Positions 1 through 10,454 of a stretch of 64,000 bases of DNA are shown one piece after another. The position numbers and the translations under genes were made by a program. Each line of letters opens with the position of its first letter. Position 1 is the first letter of the stretch. Origin of the DNA: Ceriagrion tenellum (taxonomy: Eukaryota > Arthropoda > Insecta > Odonata > Coenagrionidae); contig OY720640.1 of the NCBI GenBank assembly GCA_963169105.1, forward strand, positions 116,236,085 to 116,300,084. Reading direction: 5' to 3'. Below the pieces are notes generated by a model. That model saw only the letters and a program-made list of their open reading frames with translations. It was not told the DNA's origin and did not search any database.

Positions 1-1649
1 CTCATGAAGAAGTTTTTCCTGAAGAAAATTAGTGGGTATGTATAACTACGTATTATGGAGACTTACGCACGATCTCATCCGAATTAAGAATAGATTAACT
101 GGGCTTGCCAAAAATGAAATAACCTAGTCATGAGAATTTTTAGAGAAACAAAACTGTCACAGACTCTGAATTCAAGGAGAATAACTTTAAACTATGTATA
201 TGAAAATTAAGTCACTAGCTCAGACTACCCAATTTATGTGCATTAATATTCTGATCGGCTGTATTGAATTCATTCAACTATGAGCTTTCAACTGAGTAGG
301 TAGGAAATTAAAATTCTTAAGTTTACCAATTGAAATGATGCGCTGATGTAACAAGGGTTAAATTTCATAATTTTTAACATGAAAAGTTTTTTCTCAAATT
401 ATGCTGCACAAATATAAACTCACTTTGTTCTACCATGAACTCACTGACGAAATGTTGATGGTTCTATGCCAATGAAATTATCCCTCTGAAATTTCATGAC
501 TAGACAGAACGGATATGTTTTTCCACTTAAAATCACTGACAGACGGAAACGCATAGTGATTGAATGATCGAATAATTTTCCCGAATTAAATCACATTTGA
601 AAAAACATATCGACGATATAATATTTTAAAAACTTTTCAACTTCTGAGCCAAACCAATGTGTGTTCACTTCAACGCAGCATTTCTGAATGTTAGTGGTTG
701 CTGGATGGTGATGATGGTGGTTAGTGGACTGGACGCTGATGACTACACTTCAATTTATTGAATCAGGAGAGGGCAAAAGGAAGGAAATTTCTATTAAGGG
801 AGCCAGTTTCCTAGGGAAAAAAGCGATGAATTGAGTGAACATTAATGAAGAATGCTTGATTCTATGAAAGCATTAAATAAAATATATGTTGCTTATATTT
901 CCCTGTATTAAACAAGTTAGTTGAAGTCCGCAGAGCTGTAACGAAGCTCTTTCCGTTGTCTCTCCCGCGCCAAGAGCCGGTGGAGACCGTGTATGCAAGG
1001 CCATGGATATCCGATCGTGTATGGGACCAGGCATGCCATCTATTGGGGCTTATATGAGCCACTACGTTTCGAAAATGAAACTTTCTCCCGAATGGTTAGT
1101 CTCATATTTATTCTTTCTTAATTCATGTCAGAAAAAGGTTAAGTTTTAGACGCAATTACTCTCTATTCTATTCTTGATTGCATAATATAAATTGTTCAAT
1201 ATCCAGTAATTCCTTAGGGTATTCATTTTCAAATAGCAACTCGTCGTAATCGTTGTGTGGCAGTCCTCGCTTCTTAACATCTACATATATCGACTAAGTG
1301 AATTACAAGAATATGTTTCTCACAATTAACCAGAATAAAATTCAGTAACAAAGGAGACTTTTCGTATTGATTGATATTACGAACTTTTTGTGCACGAAAC
1401 AATATATTTCGAAATAAATGCATTTTCTGAGTCAAGATGAAATGATAACACCTGATCTGTACCTATAATCCCACTTCGGCATTATCCCTAATTGCTTGCC
1501 CAAGATTCCATCCTGTGCGACCTTCCTCATATCTTACAACAGTGTTATTCCAACGACTTGCCCGGGATGGGCAATACATAAACTTAATCCCAAGTTAGAA
1601 GATTATAAGTGTATGTCGGTAATAATTCACCCACTGCCGCACACATTCC
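1..1649. other. AT-rich non-coding DNA, no gene recognised
   Basis: I see no coding region with recognisable protein features, no RNA gene and no clear transposon end in this stretch. Short open frames exist but look random. The base composition is AT-rich, like the other unannotated stretches of the left part of the window. Confidence 0.6.
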
Positions 1650-2248
1650 GAGAGGCTTGATGGGCAATTTTTAGCTATACAGTCAGCCTTACAAATCTTT
1701 CACCGTTAATATCATCAAATTTTCGAACATTGGAACAGTGGAAGTGTAAACGAAACCGTTCAACAAATGTAATTAAAAATTCCCGTGGAAATTTCATTGA
1801 CATAAGCATTCTTCCCAATTTTATATTTCTCTTTGCTGTCAATACTTAACTCTCTGTACCCTCCTCCTTAACGACATTCATGCTTTTTTTGTCAATCCTA
1901 GAATGCTCTCCTATTTCCAAAATTATCATAGTGGTCCATTATCCTATTACGTTGCATGTATCCCGAACTCGCTCGCCGGTATCACATTGAATGCGGGAAG
2001 GTTTGAAATTGGCGCGATATGAAACTTCAGGAGGAGTCAGTGAATCGGGCCTAAATAAATTACTGGGACATAAATGAAACTTTTAGCATAACAGTTTTCC
2101 GGTCGAAATATGTCAGCCAATTAAAAGCAGTAGATAAGGGCGGCAGTAAGCATAAGAGGACAATAAATGTTGGTGATCGTCTCGCTGATCGTCATATTGC
2201 AGTTAAAGGGCAGTTTTGGGTGGTCGATCATGTAATCGATATATTTTC
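1650..2248 (+). promoter_or_regulatory. Upstream flank of U1 copy A, duplicated upstream of U1 copy B
   Basis: This segment is recognisably similar to 28340-28838 in front of the second U1 gene. The resemblance runs through several hundred bases with many substitutions and small indels. A block close to the gene, at 2181-2220 (about -69 to -29), is especially well conserved between the copies and shares CTCGCTGATCGTCATATTG. Insect snRNA genes use a proximal sequence element near -60 to -40, so this block is a reasonable candidate, but I did not match it to a known consensus. No TATA box is obvious at the expected position. Confidence 0.55.
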
Positions 2249-2410
2249 ATACTTACCTGGCGTAGGGGCTACCGTGATCCTTAAGGCGGTTCCCCCAGGA
2301 CGAGGCTTGCCCATTGCACTCCGGGCAGGCTGACCCCTGCGATTGCCCCAAATGTGGGTAACTCGGGCGCGTAATTTTTGATAGTAGGGACTGCGTTCGC
2401 GCCGTCCCTC
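2249..2410 (+). ncRNA. U1: U1 spliceosomal snRNA, copy A
   Basis: U1 RNA pairs with 5' splice sites during early spliceosome assembly in the nucleus. The 5' end reads ATACTTACCTGGC, the conserved splice-site recognition sequence, and fixes the start and strand. The stem-loop II region follows with CATTGCACTCCGGGCAGGC, the U1A-binding loop type. Next come CTGACCCCTGCGATTGCCCC, a stem III/central region, an Sm site (AATTTTTGA) and the 3' terminal hairpin GGGACTGCGTTCGCGCCGTC. The length of about 162 nt agrees with the usual ~164 nt; the exact 3' end is estimated. All expected blocks are in order with no gap, so the gene looks intact. It is a single gene here, not a tandem array like U2. Confidence 0.95.
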
Positions 2411-2686
2411 CATATATGGTATCCAGCAATGAAGATGTCGTTGAACTGTTCAAGTACGTTTCGCCTTCTGTTACATGGAAGTCTGATGATACTTTGCGAA
2501 ACATCGAGTGACGTGTGTTTCACGCTACGTGGTACCTCTTATTAGCGGAACTTTTGTATATAACCTGTGTTTGGTGGACTATTCTACGGTTGCATTTGGG
2601 TTTGTGGTAGTATATTTCTTCTGAGGTAGCACTGCGAATCAACGTTTAAGTGTGTGCCACTGGCAGGGAAAAGGGCCAGGGCAGGG

Positions 2687-2728
2687 GCGTAATTTTTGAT
2701 AGTAGGGACTGCGTTCGCGCCGTCCCTC
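2687..2728 (+). pseudogene. U1 snRNA 3' fragment (Sm site plus terminal hairpin)
   Basis: About 42 nt repeat the 3' part of U1 copy A, covering the Sm site and the terminal stem-loop, without any 5' or middle region. The similarity continues downstream (to about 2990) into sequence that resembles the 3' flank of U1 copy A (2411-2640) and of U1 copy B (29001-29190). It therefore looks like a tandem duplication of the gene's 3' end plus flank that lost the gene body. It lacks the splice-site recognition sequence and cannot act as U1. Confidence 0.85.
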
Positions 2729-3046
2729 CATAAATGGTATCCAGCAATGGAGTTTCCGCGAAACTCTTCCAATATGATTCGCGTTCTGTCAGGAATGGAT
2801 TGCTAATTGATTGATGGTGCGTGGTGACACATCGAGTGACGACATGTGTTTCACATTCCGTGGTACCTCGGTATTTTTAAACGGTACTTCTGTATATTCG
2901 CTGTGTTTCATGGACTATTCTGCAGTTGCATTTAGGTTTATGGTAGCGTAACGCATGTATAGATTATATGCATTCAATGAGTATCGCCTCGTCGAGTGCG
3001 CCTGGGAGTTAAGATCATCGGTCAACTGATGTTCATTTTAATCAAT
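2729..3046 (+). repeat. Duplicated U1 3' flank
   Basis: This sequence parallels the flank after U1 copy B. Shared words include GGACTATTCTGCAGTT and GTAGCGTAACGCATGTATAG, found here near 2910-2970 and again near 29121-29175. An earlier, more diverged copy lies at 2411-2640. It holds no gene. Confidence 0.6.
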
Positions 3047-3054
3047 GTTTAGCT

Positions 3055-4281
3055 TAGAGATGTGCAGAGTCGTTCTTTTCAAGGATTCGATCTTTATGAT
3101 CCAAGTCACTTGGATGATTCCATCATCTGAGTCGATCATTTCGATCTCGTTCATATTGACTCAATCGACTTAAGCGAACTGAGTGATAGAGATTGAAATG
3201 AATGACTGGACTGAAAGAAAGCGACCAATTGTATGTTGCAGATACTTTTTTAAATTATAGAATCGAAAGAATTTTCTGAGGTACACGAAAACTGGTGAAA
3301 TGAAAATGGATTATTTCAGCTTGTGAATTACAGTGGTTTTCGAGAGCAGAATCACAAATGTCTATCTTTGAGGAATAATCACACGAAGAGATAGACCATT
3401 ATCCTAATGCCTTTAAAATTTTTGTCTGTACGTCATTCCCCTCATAATTAACGTCATTTAATGAAAGAAGGGACATATTATTCCCAAGGTGCCGTCCTAA
3501 TAGTTGATTCATGTTGCTATACAGTACAGTTAGGAATTCTTATTTATGGATGGAACATGAATTTTTCCCAAGCTATCTTTTTCTTTACTATTGCTTGAGG
3601 TTAAAACTGCCATTGTTCACTGTTAACCCACTCCTGTTAAAGTATAACCTTGAGTATTTTTTTCTTTCACCTTTTAAGTCATATAAAGTTATGAACTCCT
3701 TTCTGTTATATAAGTGACAGGGTAATATACTTATATAAAGTCAGGATCAAACAGCCATATACATATTTTCACAACCCCAGAGGAACAATGATCATTATGA
3801 ATAAGTACCTGATCTTTTTAATTTTAATACCGTAATGTAATACACAAAAGCAATTTCATAATATTTGTAAACTGGACTTGTTGAATCATTTCTAGGATAC
3901 ATTATATCAACTATCGTGTTTAACTTCTAAATCAATATCAGAGTACCTTCGAATGGTACGCAAATCATTCTTTTAAGCTGAACTTCCCTGCCTGAATGAC
4001 ATATGTGACGACTGGGCGTTGAAAGATGCAATTGTAATCCGGTTTTGTGCAATCTTAGCAAGTAATTCTAATATTCTTGCTAGTAAGTACACATACAGAC
4101 ACCAGCGGAAGTAGGAATGATTGATGATGGACTTGATTTAACGTATACACCAGACTAAAGCGGAAATGGGAATGATTGATGATCGAGATCGACTTGTTTT
4201 CTCGTAATCAATCTTGAGTAATTTGAGTCACTTGGTGATTCGATCATTTTGAACGAATCAATCATGCACGACCCATCACTA
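3055..4281. mobile_element. Non-autonomous hAT-like DNA element
   Basis: The left end reads TAGAGATGTGCAGAGTCGTTC and the reverse complement of the right end reads TAGTGATGGGTCGTGCATG, an imperfect terminal inverted repeat. Immediately outside, 3047-3054 (GTTTAGCT) and 4282-4289 (GTTTAGGT) agree at seven of eight positions, as expected for an 8-bp hAT target duplication. Both subterminal regions are rich in GATTCGATC/GATCGA-type words in inverted orientation. No transposase is visible, so it would depend on a partner in trans. Family assignment rests on ends and target duplication only. Confidence 0.5.
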
Positions 4282-4289
4282 GTTTAGGT

Positions 4290-5077
4290 TAAGTTTAAGC
4301 AAGAGCAGCTATTTTGCATGTGGCCCCGTGGAAGGCATCGCGGTGACGCGAAAGCGACCTTCTACCAAGCAGTCAGCGATCGCATCGCCTGTATTTATTG
4401 GGGTTAGGAATCAGAAGTCGTGTCCGAAGTCAAGGGTTCGGAAGCAAGTGCCGCTTTCGTCTGGGTACCACTCATTCCCATCATCGGCGAGACTTTATTT
4501 TTGTTATAATCAAGGAGTTAAAGGGCGTGAGATTGTCTCTGCAGCGACAATTATTTTCGACAGCTTTTAGCCTTTTCTCTTTAAGGGCGGATTAAACCGT
4601 CCTCTGCGTCTAAAAACCCCGTAATGGTTTCTGATGTTTTTATTCGATTGATCGATACATTTTACATCAGGTTGAAATCCGAGAATAGAAAAAAAACTTT
4701 CGATGTTCACACGCATCGATTAAACGTCAACAATGTACGGTGTGTGACTTCAAACGACTGAACAATCACTTCACTTCGACCCGTATTTCAATGGATTAGT
4801 CCACCAATTGCTGAATAAAATCGAAAGAAAGGGATTTAATAGAAATTATGTGTAGATGATAAAGATGGAATCAAACCGTAAACCCTAAAACATTCATGAG
4901 AAATTCGGGCGTTTTATGCGGAAACTAAGGAAGTGTCGAGGAGATAAACATTCTCAAATGCCATACTTACCGTAGTGTCTTTAATGTTATTAATGTATAA
5001 ATACTACGAGACAAATCATTACGCCAGGCATTAAAAGTAGGGATCACTGTTAAAAGGTATGGTCGGTTATTGTAAAG
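4290..5077. other. Non-coding, no feature recognised
   Basis: Sequence between the hAT-like element and a truncated LINE. A GC-richer patch at about 4318-4600 has overlapping short open frames of up to 80 codons, but none shows a recognisable domain. I see no RNA gene here. Confidence 0.5.
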
Positions 5078-5722
5078 GAGTAGCAGTCAGCTTTTGGAAA
5101 AAGAAGGATGGGCCAGGTGGGACTTACAGAATAAATAATACGGAAATAATTGACGCCGAGTCTGTTAAATACTTGAGGGTCACAATTACTCACGACATAT
5201 TTTGGGGAAAACATATTGGGAAAATATGTGGTCAAGCATACAGGAAGCTAGGCATTATCTAGAGAGTACTCGAAAAAAGTGATGAAAACGTGTAAGAATG
5301 TTGTTATTTTTCAATCGTAAAAAACGTACTATTAACCCTCTCGTACTACGGCAGATTAGATCGTGCCAATAAAATTAGTGAGATAGATTGTAGAACCGAT
5401 AAGTATAAAATGTCATTTTTACGCGTCCATTCGGGACTATGACAGCTGTGATCGTCGTCATAAATAGTGCAAATAGTGACATTATCCAGATTGTAGGTCT
5501 TGTTCTTTATATTTTTTACGTTCTTTTTTATGCATGATGTTCTTATGCATGCGTGATTTCTTGGTTTGTGGATGAGAATGGGCGCTTACCTGTGTGGTTC
5601 GCTGGTTTCCATGTAGTTTCGGTGTTCTGCCGTATAATTCATGCATGTTTGGTGTGGAAGCCCCCCCTGCCACACACCCTTTGGATGGACTTCAGGGTAT
5701 GACGTAGATGTAGATGTTACTC
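5078..5722 (+). mobile_element. 5'-truncated LINE copy (family A, CR1/L2-like)
   Basis: The first part encodes the end of a reverse-transcriptase ORF (FWKKKDGPGG..., ESVKYLRVTITHDIFWGKHI) that closely parallels 15880-16060 of the long LINE copy. An internal deletion then joins it to the 3' untranslated region, corresponding to about 16350 onward. The copy ends with the family tail, CACACACCCTTTGGATGGAC followed by GACGTAGATGTAGATG. Truncation at the 5' end and a short TAGATG tail are typical of this type of non-LTR element. It is dead. Confidence 0.8.
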
Positions 5723-5785
5723 TATCTACCTCAGGTTTTGGTTAGGTTCTTCGTTTAGATTTTTTGATGTCGGTTAAGTTAAACG

Positions 5786-5982
5786 TATCCGGCGATATTT
5801 TGTGGAAATGCATTGGGGATATCTCAGAGTGAAACGGTTTTTGTTCACTTTCCACAGAAATAATTTATCAATCAATTATTCTGATTCAAAAAATCAATTA
5901 TTTCTGAGGAAAGTGAACAAAAACCGTTTCACTCTGAGATATATGATATCCGCAGTGCATTTCCACAAAATATCGCCGGATA
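5786..5982. repeat. Foldback (palindromic) element, first of a nested pair
   Basis: The two halves are inverted copies of each other, about 95 bp per arm with few mismatches. For instance TATCCGGCGATATTTTGTGG at the left end is matched by its inverse at 5963-5982. The centre is near 5884. Such structures are typical of MITE/foldback DNA elements. No coding capacity. Confidence 0.75.
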
Positions 5983-6133
5983 AACGGTTTTTGTTTACTT
6001 TCCACTGAAATAATTTATTTTTCGACCTGGTCTCGACATTAGCTGTGAAACCTTGCCTTGAAAATGACAAAGCTAATGTCGAAACCAGGTGGGAAAACAA
6101 ATTATTTCTGTGGAAAGTGAAAAGAAACAGTTT
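5983..6133. repeat. Second foldback element abutting the first
   Basis: AAACGGTTTTTGTTTACTTT at the left is mirrored at the right end by AAAGTGAAAAGAAACAGTTT. Further in, CGACCTGGTCTCGACATTAG pairs with CTAATGTCGAAACCAGGTGG. The arms share their outer motif (AAACGG/GTTCACTTTCCAC) with the adjoining palindrome, so the two are related, probably by a nested insertion or a local rearrangement. Confidence 0.65.
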
Positions 6134-6139
6134 CACTTT

Positions 6140-6990
6140 GAGATCATGATTTCGGTTTGATTTGATGTCGGTTCTCAGTTACGATTAGTTCATGCTCTGA
6201 ACTGCTCGAATGTCAACAATAAATGAATGGATTTTAGTGTAATATAGTGCGTATTTAGAATAACTTCTCAGGGAATCGATAAGTAATGGCAACCAAATGA
6301 AATCCGAAGAATCCTGGAAAATTGAGTAGGATTCATGTAGCATGCAGAAATGAAGATTTGGCACTTTCCACAAAGATAGCAATGTATATCTGTGGAGAAT
6401 TGCACGTCTTTATTTCTGCGTACGTGTGTCCATTGTATTATAAAATTTCCAGCTCTATGAGACATTCAACCCTGCTGTATTTCGTATAAATCAAATTAAT
6501 CAATTGCTTTCTGTTTGTAAAGGAATAAACAAGGACAAGTACTGCTCTATAAATTGGCTTCATATGAAGGGATGCACTCCTGAATGTCCATGACAAAGGT
6601 ATTTGTCAAATTATTCAATTTTTTTGGTACTGCTGTGACATTAATAATATTCGAGACATTAATTTGACTTTTTCAGCATTTTTTGTGGATGCATTTGGTG
6701 ACAAAGCAATCAACAAAATCAGGTCTCGGCATTGGCACTATTATACAATTTTCTAGTTGCAAATCTTCAGTTTCGTACTCCTCTTCTAGGCGTTAATAAT
6801 GCTTGTTGTGGATATCAACCTGTAAGTGGCGACCGCTGACAGTGGACCCTCTGGCCCACACGCACAAATCAAGCATCCCTTGGAAAGGCTTCTGAAACCG
6901 CACCAATGCCTCCCCTTTTACACTTAATTGCACCTGCAGGAACGCCACCTCACGCGCACACACACCTTTGGGAATCCAATTTATAGTGCT
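6140..6990. other. Non-coding, no feature recognised
   Basis: I see no gene. Short open frames are present on the - strand, without recognisable domains. Confidence 0.5.
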
Positions 6991-6999
6991 GTACTTTAT

Positions 7000-7130
7000 T
7001 ATTATGTAGTTACTAGCCATCTAGCTGCATGTGACCCTATTATCTAACAAGTCACCTTTAAATATCCTAGTTGCATGTCAATAGTGCATGTTTGGTGATC
7101 TTCACCTTCTGCCACACACCCTCATGGTGT
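7000..7130 (+). mobile_element. LINE family B 3' end, + orientation
   Basis: This piece carries the 3' untranslated end of a second LINE family (CATGTTTGGTGATCTTCACC, then CACACACCCT). It lies tail to tail with the - strand copy that begins at once on its right. The two tails form an inverted repeat of about 110 bp per arm, roughly 7018-7129 against 7160-7275. No coding part is left. Confidence 0.6.
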
Positions 7131-8121
7131 ACCTCTATGTCTACGTAATACTCTGCGAGCCACCACGAGGGTGTGTGGAAGGGGGTGAAGATCACCAAAC
7201 ATCCACTATTGACATGCAAGTAGGATATTTAATGGTGACATGCTAGATAATAGGGTCACATGCAGCTAGTATCCACATAATAAGAAAAGGATTATTGCTT
7301 GTTATTAATGCATCATGCACTACAGACTTCTCTAACTATGTTTCACCTACCTATTCCTTTGCAACGCTGTCTATTGTTCTCTTATGGTACGCGGGAATAA
7401 TGACATTTTAAATCTATCGGTACGACAATCTATCTCTCTAATCTTGTTAATCTGATCAAAACTAGCACAATACGTAGCACAATAGCTAGCTCAATATCTA
7501 ATGTCATCTGTGAACAAATCGGTTTCGAAGTTACTTATAAGGTTTAACCTAAATTTTAACCCGCGTTCTGATAGTAATTCCCATCCTAGTTCTTCTATTA
7601 AATTCGTAACACTGCATTTATCATAACGGCCTTTAACAAATCTAGCAGATCTCCTTTGCACACGCTCTAATTCTTTTATCATGCCTTCCTCGTACGGATC
7701 CTATATACTACCGGCATATTCTAAATGAGGCCTTACAAGTGTAAAATAGCTTCTTTCTCGTACTCTCTCATCGCATTTGCCTAGAACACTTTTTACTAAT
7801 CCTATCTACGGTTTACTACACTAGTTATTTCCCTGATGTGTTTCCCCCATGACATGTTTTCACTGATGGTGACGCCTAAGTATTTAATAGATTCTACGTT
7901 AGATATTTTCCTTTCTTTGATGCAGTAATTATTCCGGTGAAAGCTATTCTTTTTCCAAAAGTTCATTATCGCGTATTTCTTCAAATTTAATTCTAGCTGC
8001 CAACTATCACACCAATCATCAATCGCATCTAGATCCTTAGCTAAAGACTGACTGTCCTCTTAATTTCTATTTTCCTTATACGCTACTGCATCATCGGCAA
8101 AGCCAATGCAAAGCAAATTAA
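7131..8121 (-). mobile_element. LINE family B copy, 5'-truncated, decayed reverse transcriptase
   Basis: Read on the - strand from about 8115, it encodes the C-terminal part of a LINE reverse transcriptase. An FADDAV catalytic box lies near 8090-8100, and MKKYAIMNFWKK and ESIKYLGVTISENMSWGKHI follow. Further on is IKELERVQRRSARFVKG at 7680-7625, a conserved C-terminal block of CR1/Jockey-type elements. Stops and frameshifts interrupt it. The 3' end lies at about 7131-7160 with the tail CTACGTAATACTCTGCGAGC on the + strand. The protein resembles family A but the 3' tail differs. Confidence 0.75.
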
Positions 8122-8160
8122 CAATGTGGTGGTTCGCAGGGTATTACGTAGACGTAGACC
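8122..8160 (+). mobile_element. Short LINE family B 3' terminus
   Basis: TGGTGGTTCGCAGGGTATTA followed by CGTAGACGTAGACC is the family B 3' tail in + orientation. It abuts the 5' side of the - strand copy. Only the last ~40 bases remain. Confidence 0.6.
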
Positions 8161-8866
8161 TTCTCTCTCATTTTTTCCTTGCATACTATTTTGCCACCAC
8201 ACCCTTTTACATCTTCGCTCGACGCAATCTTCACGCGTTCTCCCCCATTTCCAGCAACCTCATCGATGCCACCTCATTGTTAATATTCCCCCACCACTCC
8301 CCGCTCAAAGCGCAGCAACGCGGCAGCTAGATCGCAAGTCATCCACTGTGTGCGGGAAATATTCGAAGAAGGCCAGTATCTCTTTTCCGCCGCGAGGGAC
8401 AGAGCAGGTAGAAGACCCTTGCAATCCCCTTTCGACCCTTTTCCCGAGGTCCCGCAGAATGGGCCCCATCCAATAAGGGACAGATTAGTGGAACATCAGT
8501 TAATTTGGCCAAATTTTTTAATCGGCGAAAATCTGCAAAATAAGTTTCATATGACGTTTGTTTGTAATTTAGTGTTTAATTTCATACCAAACAACAAGGA
8601 AATCCGTTGGATTTTACCCGCATTGCGCTCTGGTAAGACTACCAGAGGGCATTTAGAGGAAAAGGATTAGTAGCTATTGGCAATGGAATGCGACCGCTGA
8701 CGCGAGGGAGGGAGGTACTCGTTCGGGTAGGAAATGAAGATTGCCAATTGTCCCCCTCAAGGAAGAAAGGGTTTGAGCCATAAAGATAGGAAGGGGCTCG
8801 GGGAGCAGGTTAGAAGAGAGGGTCGCACGTAAAAGTACGTTTTTCCTGCAGTTGCCCGTGCACACG
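8161..8866. other. Non-coding, no feature recognised
   Basis: Overlapping open frames of up to 116 codons run through 8126-8670, but no domain or compositional sign supports a gene. This is the sequence immediately left of the Tc1/mariner-like element. Confidence 0.5.
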
Positions 8867-8868
8867 TA

Positions 8869-10155
8869 CTATCGTTTCCAAAAGTCTGAGTGCATCCACT
8901 TTGCCCCATTCTACGGTTTGTGCGGAGGTAAAAATTTTGAAATTTGGCACTACTTGCGGACTGCATCTTTGGCTGGGCTAGCTTGACTCGTCGTGAGACG
9001 ACGGTGGGGAATGAATTACCGACGGAAGGATCGACGGGGACGGAGTAAAACACGTGAGAGGAAAGCCCCATCGGAATGCACCGAAGGTTATTCGCGCTCA
9101 TGCGGTTGCGACGCGACGATAGAAGCCTCCGACTTGTGTGATTTTCGCTCCCGAAATTCACATTTGTGCCCACGAGTGAGCCACTTTGTACAAGCGGCGC
9201 GGTAGCCGCTTGGTTGAGACTGCCTCGCAAGGCGAATTAGAAACATTCCCTTGTTCGATGCTCAGTCGTGGCCTTTTTTTTGCACTCAAGTAATTTCAAT
9301 ATGACTGTGGCAATGACCCTCGAGTACAGTCTATTTACATCAACGCACCCGGTACTGTTTATTATAATGCAGGAATTCAATAACGCAGGACAACCTAATA
9401 CGAAAGATGACTCCTTGAATTCTTATTTCTCCTTAAGCCAATCTATTCAGATCGAATAGATTAACGTCTCACTAGCTGAATTTTTTTCTTAAACGTCTCA
9501 CCAGCTGAATATTTTTGGTCTTAGCATTGAGCATGGCAAAATCTCGCGAGAGGTAAGATTCCTATGCTCGAAACCGATCTCTCTTCTCACCACCTAAATA
9601 TCAAGTCGCATTCTAGGTATGATATTTTTGTTGATCCGCGAGTGATACATATCATCGAAATTTCTTAGATACTCCTCTTATTCAAACTCTTAGTTCTGAG
9701 AGAAATAATATGCTGTGAAATCAGTATTAATGCTATAGAAAGAGGGTTTCTCAGCAAGTGGGTGTACGAGCGAAAGTTAATCATACGACTCGGGCCGATA
9801 AAAGTATCCAGTTATTTATTTACCGTAGTCTTCTGACGATTATTGTGATCTGGATATATTATTTTAAAATATCATTGGATGCCGCATATTCTTTCGAAAA
9901 TTGGAGTCACCTTTCTCCGTTAACCTCTCCTCGGGTAATTTCTGCGAGGTTTGCATTTCTGGGTGTGGCACGGAAAAGAGATTTGTTAATCCTTGCTACT
10001 TTCCTGTTGTTGACACTATTTATTCAATAGACAGACCACCAGACTAGGTGCAAAGGTTCGTATTTTCTTCAGTTCTTCGGAAATGAGTGGGTGTTATTAG
10101 TGACGTTAAAATGATCTGCAAAATATGACGGCGAAAATATTTACGCTGTCATAAT
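8869..10155 (+). repeat. Left inverted arm of the Tc1/mariner-like element
   Basis: It pairs with 12053-13658. From the outer end to about 9850 I find essentially no differences. From about 9850 inward (TCTGGATATATTATTTT onward) substitutions and small indels are frequent. It contains no plausible gene; the open frames repeated in both arms follow from the duplication. Confidence 0.85.
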
Positions 10156-10454
10156 ACTGTAACTATCGAGTTTCTACCCTATGTTAAATAAACAAAGAAA
10201 TCCTAAAATTCATTATATAATTTATCAACATCAAAAACAAGACATTACCATAAATAACTCAAGTTCCTTGGTAACTTTGTGGTATTCCATTTTTCAGAAT
10301 GTTACCATTAAATTCTCTTCATAATCGAGTTCATCTCCAAAAATTATGTACATTTCTTCTGGTACAATCGGTTGTATATAGATTTTTTTCAAAATAAGGA
10401 ATACTGAGAGTTAATTGGTAGTCTTGCGTCGAGTCCGTACCATAAAATAGGATA

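Noticed and set aside
8126..8670. Overlapping 116- and 106-codon frames
   Set aside because: The first begins inside a LINE tail and neither shows a domain or a coding-like pattern.
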